From positions 12,211,001-12,275,000 of the forward strand of contig OW285196.1 of NCBI GenBank assembly GCA_935421135.1: DNA of 64,000 bases. Reading direction: 5' to 3'. Source of the stretch: Bugulina stolonifera. Taxonomy: Eukaryota; Bryozoa; Gymnolaemata; Cheilostomatida; Bugulidae. The notes below the pieces were generated by a model. The model was not told where the DNA came from. It ran no database searches and worked only from the letters and a program-made list of their open reading frames with translations. A program made the position numbers and the translations under genes. Positions 1 through 17,004 of the stretch are shown here, in pieces. Numbering within the stretch: position 1 is the stretch's first letter; every line of letters starts with the position of its first letter.

Positions 1-3000
1 GCCCCATAAATCCCATAGTGCTGTCCACACAATAGTTGGAGAGTAGGTCCTGCTAAACTAATAGCAATGCCAGACATGTGCCCTGTGGTGCCTGTCTTTG
101 CCGAGTATGACAATTCGAGTGATCTGGCAGTCATCAAGAGGACAGTTGAATCAAACTATCTATGTCAGCTGCCTGTACTACAACTAGGTTACAGTGGAAG
201 GGAGCGTATACAAAACTGTCGTTTGGGGGTTCATTGCTGCCTTCATGTTATCCTTTTTCACTTTGATAAACTCTGAAGGAACTTTCATGTAGGTAGATGC
301 TGGTTAGTGGGTGGTGATGAGATGTATGTTGGTTTTGATACTCTTTTAGATTCATAACTTACAAATTCATTTCATAAGCATACTGCTACAGAGTAAAATT
401 TTTACATTTTAGCTGTTTTAGTTTCCAATATCTTAGCTATGGTGCTACACTGGTATTCAGTTTACTCAAAACCCTTGCTAGACTTCAAACTATATACACC
501 ACTAGATCAGTGTAACAGTACTAATCAAATCACTCTTTATCAAATTAGGACACTAGGAAATAGATGGTGTAGTATGGAGTTAATTATGGAGTAACTTCAT
601 AGTTATGGGCGGCTGGCCTGTTTTAGATCAATAACACATTACAGGAAGTACTAGCCTGGTAAAACTACTAGTGCTAACCATATAATCTAATATAGCCTAC
701 ATGCATATCCTGATAGTGAACTAAATTACACCCTAGAAACCTATAAGGAAATCATATAAGGACTTTAGAAAGGCTAAAATTTCAGGGCCATATCAGCTGC
801 TTAGAGTATCTTTTGGTTCCAGGCAACTTGACCACTATGATAATAGTCTTCGTTTTTAACATGGCTAATGGTAATCTTGTTAGCAGATATTGCATATTGT
901 GCAGTAATTCACCCACCTAGGCTACAAGCTTGTAACCAACACCAACTTGTAGCCATAGTTCTCAAATAAATGAGGCGAAACTATCTGTTTATTTTTAACA
1001 AAAACAAACACCATTCTAGTATCTAGAGAAATGACATCAGCTTGTAACTCCGAGTCTATCAGATGTGTTTATTTCCATTCGGGGCACCTGCATATAATAG
1101 TGTATGTTATGTAATGTCCTGATTATTATACAGCACTTTCCTATGAGTACTCTTGCATCACCTCACCTCATATCAATCCGGTTGTATCTATTTACATTAA
1201 TATATTTAGTGAATAACCTCACTTCCTGTTTCAGTACATGGGGTGATTCAAAGTCATTGACTACAATATGCATTAGTACAATATTATAGTTATATGTTAT
1301 AAGCTATGTTATTTATGTGAATCACTATTATTTGTTGTGCAATGAAATAGGATACCATGCCTGTAGGTTTATTGCTATATATCCACCTTGTTATGATGTT
1401 TTCTCTTCATCAACTCATGGCGTGTTGATAGCATTGACCCAATTCCACTATGCATATGTTTACCACTTGAATGCTATCAGTTAGCCTAAGAAGGCATAAT
1501 TTATGAGGTGGATTTTAGGACCACCCTCCCTATCAATTGTTAATTTGTAAGTGTATGAAGGTCTATTATTGATTTGGTTGTATTACTACAGCTTAAATAA
1601 TATTGTAGATTATCATTAGTGTACATTGTATTATAATAATCTTGGCATATTTACATAGTTACACTGTTTGTATTTTCAGTGAATAGCTTCATATTTTCTA
1701 TTGCATGCTGGCCACTGAATTGACCAGTATTATATAATTTGAATTGACCAATGTCCATTTCTGAGGACTTTATACCAATTTACAACGTTCAGAGGTCGTA
1801 CTATGGATTCATACTGATCAGGAGAAAACAGTCAGTGTTACAAATGGTGGAAATGAAGCGGGTACACTGCATTGCAATTCCTGGGTAATTCCCAATACAG
1901 TGTATTAGACCAAGCTTAGAGGCAGTACATTCAGTGCACCCTTGTGTGATTTTTTAACATTTTTAACAAATATAACCCTCACTTGTTCGCACGGAGAACT
2001 GTATACCCAATTTTACATAGATATGGCATAATTTAATACAAACGTAGTGATTTATATCAAGGTATGGTATTATGCTAAATCAGGGGTTTATTATAACTGT
2101 AACATAGATTCAGCAAATTGGGACTGTGTTAGTACCATAGTATGCTCTGAGGGCTCCATGAGAAATAGTCCTATAGTTCTGGGAGATTCAATAATTATAA
2201 CTGTGGCAAGATATAATTACTATTGTCATGTATTCCATGAATAACAGTGGTTATACAAGTTCTCAGCTATAGATATATTTCTTACAAGTCAAATAGGAAA
2301 TACCTTTGATGGGTGGCCAGTGATTTGTTCTTAGAATTTATTTCTTATTCTGATAAGCACAATGCTTTTTATATCTTATTGATAATTAATGACCTTTTCT
2401 ACACACGGAGTAGGTCAGTGTTGGGGAAGGGCTTAGTTGGGGACCATAACTAGAGCTTCTCCCTTCAGTTAGGTTTCCTACTCTCCCCCACTTTTGGTTA
2501 TTGAACTATTATTTGTGACAAATCTCTCTATACATCTAACCTGGGACTCCATTAGGTGGTTGATTTTTAGTTTTTTACTGGCGCATTTATATTTTGACAT
2601 TAGAATTTAGAAGATGTTGATAGCCCTTGAAATTCTTATCAACTGTTGAAATATTAGCATTACGTATGATTTGGAAAGCATAAATAATAGCCACGGAACT
2701 TTGTTCCCAAATCAATCACCTCACCACCCACCCACTATTTTGTAGCGTTTGGACCCCTGGCTACACGCTTGTTCTTCATTCAGTCTCTGTATTGATTTTA
2801 AGTTACCTTCTTAGATTATTTACGTCACCAAGTTATACTACTCATATAATAATCCAATAGGCCTATTTATTATAATGTATTATGTTACAACCTACTTAGC
2901 AATATAGTATTTAAATTATAGCAACCTAGTTCTAATGGTCAAATCAAGTTACAATCAGGAAAGAGATGGCTGTTATTTCTCATGTCATATGATGTGAAAG

Positions 3001-4784
3001 AGAGTTAGTTACTAGTAAATGCGATACAATAAAAGTACAAGGCTTGTAGTAAGTAAATTATTTGTTAGTAATTAAAATTCGTAGAACAAACAGATGAATA
3101 TTTCCTAATACCAATCAACCTTTCTAGGAACATGTACTTTACCTTAGTAATCCTATGCAACTAGTAACTACTAGTACTCTACTAGTACTAGTACTACCAT
3201 AATACTAGCTACCCTGTAACTTATAATCCTGGTTTTCATTCCATAGTACATTCTGGATGGAAATGGTTGTTCTAAGAACTAAGGCTAACCCAACCTGCCA
3301 CGATGTACAAAATCTACCTACGATCTATAAACACACATTAATACTGAACTATTTGCGTTTAGTTTTGTAACAGAAGTGGTACCCCATTCAATAATAGAGC
3401 CAAAATGTTCCGCGTGTGAGATGCACCACGTGCGTTGTATAGTTGTGCGAGGCACGTATATAGAATGTATAGGTAATAGCTTTGCGCTGCACGTGTTCCA
3501 AAGAACAAGGAAGTAAAACACAAGCACTCTACTATAACGCTAGTATATGCTTAGCTATACCAACTCCTTTAGCCGTAGGCTAAATATTATTCATCAGCTG
3601 TTCAACCGCATACAACGGTCAACAACCTGCAAGACCCTGCAAGAACCTGCAAGCTGCAAGAGCCACCATTTGCACAATATGTAGTAACAGCAGGCTTTAG
3701 AGAAATGATCTGATTGTACATAAAAACATCACAGTTACATAGTATATTAAATTATCTTTCATTGTGAAAATTAATTATTCTAAGCTTAGCATTACTCGCA
3801 AGGAAATTACACCTGTGCCAGAAATAGGGATGTTGTAATAGTAATTTATCATTTCGCAATCCCATGGGAGCCTAGAAGGGAGTCTACAAGCCCTAGCAGA
3901 GAGGAAATGAATACCATAGTTGTTATTGTAACACTAGAGTCATGTGATGTTGTTTTAATCATACTGCTGTACTTATAAGCGAGGCTGGTGTCTAAAGAAG
4001 GACAATATAGTAGTCCAGAAATTGTGTTATAAATACATACATGTAGAATACAAGCCGAAGTTGTCTATAATTGATGACAACAAGTTACAACAGGTTATTT
4101 ACTGTATTATGCGTTTGGAGTTATCCTTTCTCTGTTCTCTCTCTGTCTGAGCATTTTATTGTCAACAGATTAGAATAGAACAGAGCCATTGAGTAGCTCA
4201 ATGGCTCTGGGATAGAGCAGTGGGGTTCACGCTGTAGTTTTGTATGCCTGCATACAGTACCATATTACCCACACCTGTATCTACTAAACATGTAGGCCTA
4301 TGTGCGTAGTCAAGCTTAGGTAATGCAGGTTAAATACTTGTGAAAGTAGTCTCTGATACACCTGTACATGTATCCTTTTCCTCAGACTATTTAGTTTTCC
4401 ATCCTTCAGCCAGTGCCACATCCTCGTTCATCAGACCCTCATTATTCATGCAAGGCTTGTCATCTGGCATGCATATAATAATAATAAAAATACAATTTAA
4501 CTTGCATACATTAGCATGAGGAAGAGTTGTTGGCCTAGTAACTAATTTGCATATTTATTCTCTGATTTCACAATGGCTACTGTAGTGGTAATATCCACCT
4601 AAACCAAAGTAGGTTGAATTTTGCAATGGTTTTGGTCACGATTGTATCCAATTTTTAAATTTTGCAATGTTTGCTATTCCAGTATCAAACTGCATTGACG
4701 TCATATAACCATTACCAAATCAGATTTTTATAATGTTTTTGCAAATTATGATTATAGAAATAATTTTATCTAAATAATATTATA
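1..4784. other. Intergenic, no gene recognised
   Basis: AT-rich sequence with short open frames only and no recognisable domain on either strand. It contains small direct repeats (for example CCTGCAAGA units near 3628-3656), a run of ACTAGT-rich sequence near 3165-3210, and a short perfect hairpin at about 4181-4210 (CAGAGCCATTGAG facing CTCAATGGCTCTG). The promoter and any 5'UTR exon of the ETS gene that starts at 4785 should lie at the right end, but I see no clear TATA box or initiator. Confidence 0.5.
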
Positions 4785-10802
<6,018 letters not shown>

Positions 10803-11463
10803 TACGTGTTTTATAAATTTTTTTTCATTCTACAGTGCTTTCACCAGTAAAACTTTGCTAGCCAAAGAGAAATTTTTTGAAGCGTTTAACCTCATGCCTA
10901 ATGTTATTATTTTAGTTTTACGTGTAGATAATCAAATGTGTCATTGTGTTTGTGTAAACACCTTTCTACAATTCACTGAGCAACCTTCACATTCTTCTGA
11001 GATTTGACAAATGAACTTCAAGCTATGCCTACAGCGAAACTCGATACAGCCAGTATATACTAGAATCTATCTAGAATCTATCAGTAGATTATTTCAACAA
11101 TCCCTACTTGTTACAATTCTATGCAATGGTCAGTAGTTTGTATGTGGCACAACTGGTACAGTTTTATGGTGGTACAACTTTATCATGGTACAGTGGTACA
11201 CCTTTATCATGGTACAGTGGTACACCTTTATCGTGGTACACATACTTATACAGTATATATTTGCAGTTGCACTCAATTCAACACTAAGATTCGATCTATG
11301 CATTATAAAATGGTCAGTAAATCTTTAAACCATCATTTTATGTTACTTCTCCCTTACTGCATTTCAAATACCGTGTAAATATGAGTATTGATGACATAAT
11401 ATTATTTTTCTATTATTTTGGAGTTATCCACTTATTCATGTTATACAAACTAATTAGAATAAA
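10803..11463 (+). terminator. ELF-like 3'UTR with candidate polyadenylation signal
   Basis: No coding sequence follows the TGA at 10802. An AATAAA hexamer at 11458-11463 is followed by a G/U-rich stretch (GGGGCTTTTGTTGTATGG), the expected layout of a cleavage signal. This would give a 3'UTR of about 0.66-0.7 kb. The 24-bp tandem repeat at 11154-11241 would lie inside it. Confidence 0.45.
11154..11241. repeat. 24-bp tandem repeat, about 3.5 copies
   Basis: Unit TTTATCATGGTACAGTGGTA plus CACC, starting near 11178, 11202 and 11226 with a partial leading copy. It lies in the probable 3'UTR of the ETS gene. Confidence 0.85.
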
Positions 11464-11606
11464 GGGGCTTTTGTTGTATGGAATTTGCATTAGTTTTTTT
11501 ATGTACTGCGTATTTTAATCTTGAAAGGCCAGTAGGATGTTAGCCTGTTACATTATAGTATTAAGTATTAGACTCAGCACCTATCTTGTATCTTACCACT
11601 ACAATC

Positions 11607-11633
11607 ATGGCTGACCATACAATATATTATATT
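11607..11633 (+). CDS. COMMD8: Possible first coding exon of COMMD8
   Basis: ATG in a good Kozak context (ATCATGG) opens MADHTIYYI and is followed by a GTATGT donor in phase 0, which fits the phase 0 acceptor of the next exon at 14070. It would supply only 9 residues, where the human protein has about 23 at this end, and its intron would hold the hAT-like element. The splice fit is the only support. Confidence 0.25.
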
Positions 11634-12482
11634 GTATGTTACTTTATGAACGTTTTACTACAACAATCGGTATCTTACAGCATTCCGTATGATTTTTAAT
11701 TTTTTTTTTTGATTAAACAAAAGTTTTAACTGAGTATTTTATCTGATTGCACATCTTTGAACAATTTTCAGTACTGCTATCCATTTTAGTATCAATTTGA
11801 GCTCGCGAAGTTCCAGTTCTATCATTAGCTATAAGTTTTCAAATAGATATCTTTGCAGGGTAAGTTAGAAAACTTTAGCTTTTTGATTAATTACTAATTT
11901 TGCAGTAATTAGCTAGATTTTATCTAAACTTAGAATTAGCTACTTGTGGGTGTCTAATATAGTTTTGACACAATTATTGTAAGCCTTAAGTCGATACGTA
12001 AATACTACGTATGTGATATATGCATAAAACTTTCCAATCTACATGTACATGTACATACATGTATTTGAAGCCAGTATATTTACCAGTTTAATGTTATAAC
12101 CTTTATCTATAATGTTATTATAATTATATATACCTACCATATTTTGCATCCAAAATACATATACTTGAAACAATATAGCTTTATTCTTATGACTTGTATA
12201 TTATTGCTCTTCATAATTTAATTACTTGAAAATGTCTCAATAGTAAACCATCTACAGTGTAGTCACTGTAAGAAGCCTAAGTTTGGGCGCTCTTATCTCA
12301 TCGCTTGTGATCATATTTATTCAACTAAGACACAGAACAGTACATGCAGCATTACAGCAATATTTTAGAATAGGCTACTTTTAAAGTTTTTCTGTGATAA
12401 TATTTTTTTGGTGAAAGATGCGAGTGATTTTGTTTTATTATTTCCAATGGTTTATTGCATTGCACTACTGCTAAAACCAATT

Positions 12483-12490
12483 ACATGTTG
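12483..12490. repeat. Left target-site duplication of the hAT-like element
   Basis: ACATGTTG, identical to 13365-13372 on the other side of the element. Perfect identity suggests a fairly recent insertion. Confidence 0.85.
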
Positions 12491-13364
12491 CAGGGCCGTA
12501 GTGCCCTATACGGCCGTGCGGCCCCGCCGTCTCAACTTTGAGCGTTGCAAAGTCGAAATCTAGTCAATTTATTATCATGGTCAGATAAGTGTTTAAAGTT
12601 TTTTCTACTTTCCTATTTGCGGGGTTTACAATATATGTAAGGACATGGTGTTAATAAGTGTGCTAAACACTTTTATATTAGAAAATTCTAAATACTACTG
12701 TACTTAACTGCAGTTATGTAACATTTTAGATATTAAAAACCTGCCAGGGGAGATAACTCTAAATTTGAAAATTATTCCAGTATACAGTATAAGAGGTACC
12801 ATATACACAGTCCACGTACTGGGTGTGTTAAAAAATATAAACCTTGAAAATCTAAACAATCATATTAGTTTTCAATTGAACAAGCTTTTTCGATTCGGTT
12901 ATCTGTTTGCCCTACATTGTTGTCAATATATTTACTTAGGCATTCAATCTTATAGGGAGAAATAAGAAATATCTCTATGGTAGGAAAGAAACACATGCTT
13001 TCAGCCGCCTTTTGTAGATTCGTTAGCTCTACTTCATTTCATTGCATGTTTTTCATCATTGTAAAGGAGTAAAGTATTTGTAAATGTCGTTAGAGCTGAA
13101 TGATTTATGTTCAGACATAACTGTGAACAGATACAATATATACATATCCATGCATATATATGTATGAGGCTAAGTTATATTTAATGTTATTACACAGGTA
13201 TATTTCATAAGCCTGAACTACTTCAAATTTGCTCTATTTTTCTGAAAAACACTCTCAGGGCGACCGGGGCGCTGCCCCGGGCCCCACCAGGGGGCCTGGG
13301 CGGCTCCCTGGACCCCCGGCCTAATTTTGGCCCCACCAACATTTTTTAGGGCGCTACGGCCCTG
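12491..13364. mobile_element. Non-autonomous hAT-like DNA transposon (874 bp)
   Basis: The ends form terminal inverted repeats of 17 bp with one mismatch: CAGGGCCGTAGTGCCCT on the left and, read inward from the right, CAGGGCCGTAGCGCCCT. The element is flanked by a perfect 8-bp direct repeat, ACATGTTG, at 12483-12490 and 13365-13372. An 8-bp target duplication with CAGGG-type ends is the hallmark of the hAT superfamily. The interior is mostly AT-rich and has no transposase frame; the right subterminal 100 bp are strikingly GC-rich. It is therefore a deletion derivative or MITE-like element that depends on a transposase elsewhere. Confidence 0.88.
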
Positions 13365-13372
13365 ACATGTTG
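13365..13372. repeat. Right target-site duplication of the hAT-like element
   Basis: ACATGTTG directly after the right terminal CCTG, matching 12483-12490. Confidence 0.85.
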
Positions 13373-13435
13373 TAATAAGTTGTAATCTAAAGATGCAGCA
13401 AATCCTACATCAACATTGTAACATTGCTATTATAA

Positions 13436-13517
13436 CTTGCAAAAGGGGTGGAGGCAACTCCAATACTAATCTCTTTATCAAGATTAGTGTTGGAGTTGCC
13501 TCCACCTCTTTTGCAAG
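13436..13517 (+). ncRNA. Long perfect hairpin, candidate hairpin RNA or foldback element
   Basis: Two 37-nt arms (13436-13472 and 13481-13517) enclose an 8-nt loop, CTTTATCA. The only two non-Watson-Crick positions are 13446/13507 (G and T) and 13464/13489 (T and G). Both are G:U wobbles if the + strand is transcribed, so all 37 positions pair in a + strand RNA, whereas a - strand RNA would have two A/C mismatches. It lies about 60 bp after the hAT-like element and 550 bp before the first clear COMMD8 exon. It could be a pre-miRNA-like hairpin or simply an inverted repeat. Confidence 0.35.
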
Positions 13518-14069
13518 AGATAACAATTCCAGTTGTAGTCCAAGCGCTACAATGAGGTCTAAAAGAATACTCAATGAAAATCTATACCCAAACTTGACAT
13601 AGGATTTTCAGTACAAGTAGAACTTCCGGGGTGTAAAGATTACAATTTTCAATTGTTCAATTGCTGTACCTTTGATTTACTGTACCTTTGATTCATTGTA
13701 TGCTGAGTTGCATATGATTGTAATCACCAATAATGAGTGATGATAACTCAACTATACCGATCGATATATTAATCAAGGTTTGCTATCTCAATGCATGTGT
13801 CACTTTCAGTTGTAACTCTTAAAGTCACTAGTCAATTCCTTTTCTTTTGTTTTAGTGATTAACTAATAAAAGCACTAAACTTATTTTTGCATGTCTCTCA
13901 GAAACCAAGTTTTTGTTACGTTGCCTAGATAAACTTTTGTTGTTTACCTCCAGTCATTGGGTATTGAAATATTCAAGTTTTGACGAAATATTGTAATAAA
14001 ATGGTGCCAGAAGTTCAAATTTCTACTAGTTAAATTCCTAATAACTAGCTACTAAACTTATATTTGCAG

Positions 14070-15918
14070 ATATTTCATAGTCTGGTTGATAGACTTTTAG
14101 ATGTTGGCCTGCCAGCGCCTAATTACTCAGACTATAGCAACTACTGGAGCTTCAGTGAGTGGATTAGATTTACAGAATATAACACAGAGCTGTTACTCAG
14201 ATGCAGTTGCTCAACTGAAGTAGTCACAAAGGTATCTCGCACCTTCCATTTCATATCTCAATGGTTCATGATATTTGCAATTATATTCTATGAGCATTCT
14301 ATTCTGTTCTATTGGTAGATTTGTAGCACAGCTAGCTTCCTGTATTTTCATTGGTCCGTTCTCTACAAATATTAGTATACTGATATAAGGCAGTGCAGTT
14401 TTTATCCCTGTGGCTCTTTGCTGGATATAACCTGAAGACGCAATACACTACTTACCTGAGTTATACTGGACTAGCTAGAGCTTTTAGCTATACTACTTAC
14501 TTACTACCGTACTTACCGTTCCTTGAGTTAGATACGTAAGCATAGTAATCTGCTTATACTGTAGCCTGTAAACTCATGGAGTTATTACAGTATACAAGTA
14601 TATTATTCGCTGGTTACTTACTGAAAGTATGTATCGGTTACTAGTTACCTATTTCAGTTACGAGAAGCATCTGGTGAATCAAGCTCTACAAAAGCACTAA
14701 TAGAAGTTCTGAAGGTTAGGCAGGCAGACCTGCGGAGAGCTGCTGTCAATACTGTGTGTAAACAACAGAAGTCATATTTGCGAGACTTTGACTGGCAGCT
14801 GCAGGTACTATTGCTATTCCTTAATTATTGGAATTGGATTTGTAATTATCCTCTCCTGTTAAGGTCATATAAATTACATTTTGAGCTCTTCACTCCTGCT
14901 TGGGATATTATAGACTGAAAGTAATTCTGATATACATGTAATGGCTATGACTAAATATTTTTTATCGTGAGGTTTTATTTGTCACAAAGCTACATGCATA
15001 TATCATATTATACGAGGCTATTATATAATGATTTCTACTGCAAATACTGTTGTATTATTGCATTATATTATGTTGTGCTGTATTATCTTTTAGCTGGTGC
15101 TCGGAAGTGATAAAGTATCTTCTATTGAGGAGCCTGCTATAGACGTTTTGCTTGATATCAATGAGGGGGACAACTCTAAAGTGCAATCACTAGAACTGAA
15201 TTTAGAGCAAATGGATTCTTTTATACAAACTTTAGAACAAATAAATCAGGTAAAGTTGAAACTAAAATGAAACCGCTTAATTTAAAGTGAAACTACATCA
15301 TTAGTTTTACAAACAACTAACTTACAAAGTAAAGCAATGGCTTCCATTCATAATGTGATGTTCAACATCTCCATGGGATATTTTTATACTTAGTTGTTAA
15401 GCCCACATTGTGGATTGTTTCACAGAACTGCAACACCTATTTGTTGCAAATTAAAAAATTTCATGAGCTATTTATCTCTCACAAACAGACGTCGTCATTC
15501 TTAGTGTCTTGTCTGACCACTTCCGATGCAGATATGGTGAATGCACTGGCTTGGGTCAAACACAAAATCCTTGTTTTCGCACCAAAAACCTGGATATACT
15601 GATTAGCTAGAGATGGTTTCTTCCAACCAAACAGAAGCTCAGATCATTATCCATTTTAGGCTGAACGGCCATTTTGGAATTTTTTTGTGACCTAGTCTGG
15701 TCCAAGAGGTGGCAAGACACTATTTATCACCCTCTTGAAGTAGTCTTGCAGGTCTAATTTTGCTCATGTTTTTTTTCCAAAGACAAAACAGAAGTTGTCT
15801 TCTCTATTTATTGCTGGCTGGCCTCCAAACAAGGATCTAGGGCTATCCAAAGTTCTCTACTACTGCACCTAACACTTGTTCTGTTTGATTGTAGGAGGTG
15901 CTACAAAATCAGTTATGA
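14070..15918 (+). CDS. COMMD8: COMMD8, COMM-domain protein of the Commander complex (N-terminus incomplete)
   Basis: COMMD proteins form the ring of the Commander complex (CCC plus Retriever), which recycles membrane proteins from endosomes. Exons: 14070-14231 (IFHSLVDRLLDVGLPAPNY, then SDYSNYWSFSEWIRFTEYN), 14658-14804 (LREASGESSSTKALIEVL to YLRDFDWQLQ), 15094-15249 (LVLGSDKVSSIEEPAIDVLL to SFIQTLEQINQ), and 15895-15918 (EVLQNQL-stop). All junctions are phase 0 with GT-AG sites. The DFDWQ..L.L.SDK opening of the COMM domain is clear. The SDYSNYWSFSEW segment resembles the YQDY..W.SEEW segment of COMMD8 rather than other paralogues. The visible part is 162 aa against about 183 in human COMMD8, so one short N-terminal exon is missing. 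Confidence 0.85.
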
Positions 15919-17004
15919 TGGCACACCTTTATTAGTCACTCGTATCCTTCCAGATCCAAGAACAGTATATTAAGAAGTCATGGACATCTTTGCTGTACAT
16001 AGCCAGATTATAGGTTGAGTTTAAATTAGTCCAGTGCTTTTATAGCTGTCAAAGCCATTATAGCTGGTAAAGCTATAGGGTAGTGTAAACTGAGAGTTTG
16101 TTCTTCCACCAGAAAAACTATCCCATAGAGCTCTTATAATTATGGCATTCTGGTTTCATATCCAGACAAGATATAGAGTTGTTTGGGGTAATCTTTATGC
16201 AGGTGACATGAAATATAGTATATAGAAGGTTCTTTCGTGGAAAAAACAAGCAGCAGGTATGAATGATGTTATACTTAGTAATGTAGTTACAACATTTCAA
16301 ACTGGGTTCACTTTATAAAATAGTTTGCGTGTTACTTGTACTTGTTTACTGAATAGACTGAGTAGCCAAATTCTGGTAGCCTGCAACAAGAAAGTGTAAA
16401 CAGATTAAAATGGCATTCTCAGTTTGAAATGTTAAGACTCCATCTAAGATGATGTGAATATGAAGTATATTATATATTTAGTTATTTATTTGTCTTTATT
16501 AATGTATTGAGTTGACCTGGGGATACATCATTACTAATTTGTTAAATTTTCTATAATGTACAAATTTAAAATGTAAAATAGAATGAATACATGATTGACA
16601 ACAGTCACAAATACTGTCTTACATAAAGCATGAAATATATACAAATAGGTAAGTAGACAGGCAGCTTTGAAAGAAAATATGATTGTGGAAATATCTCAAG
16701 ATGACATGAATTAAGAGCACCTAACAGTCAATTAGTTATACATGCACATCATATTTGCTATAAAGTACTATAATTTTATATACATATAAATTTGTATAGT
16801 CAAAATAAATACACATATTTATTGTAAACATAAAGAAAAATATGTAATTGCTACAATATACACTGTAGTATACTAACAATTCTTGCAAAATCGTATGTGT
16901 GAGTGTAAATAGTCCCACAAGAAAAAATTGTAAAAATCCTAAAGCCTGTTATACACATATTCAGTGTAAGCCTGTAAACTGTTATATAGCAGATACATGT
17001 AAGT
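15919..17004. other. Convergent 3' ends of COMMD8 (+) and the FAT-like gene (-)
   Basis: No coding sequence seen. Candidate poly(A) signals for the - strand gene (TTTATT on the + strand) lie at 16818-16823, 16495-16500 and 16485-16490. AATAAA for the + strand lies at 16804-16809. The two transcripts may overlap tail to tail. I cannot choose the used sites from sequence alone. Confidence 0.4.

Noticed and set aside
67..276. Open frame MPDMCPVVPVFAEYDNSSDL... at the left edge
   Set aside because: It could be the last exon of a gene to the left, but I recognise no domain, the codons after residue 43 look random, and no convincing splice site frames it.
4190..4245. tRNA-like A box (TAGCTCAATGG) followed by GGGGTTCAC
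   Set aside because: No acceptor stem or cloverleaf can be closed and the B box is poor. At most a remnant of a tRNA-derived element.
13393..13602. Open frame over the hairpin at 13436-13517
   Set aside because: It simply reads through both arms; GGGNSNT and the return arm are consequences of the inverted repeat.
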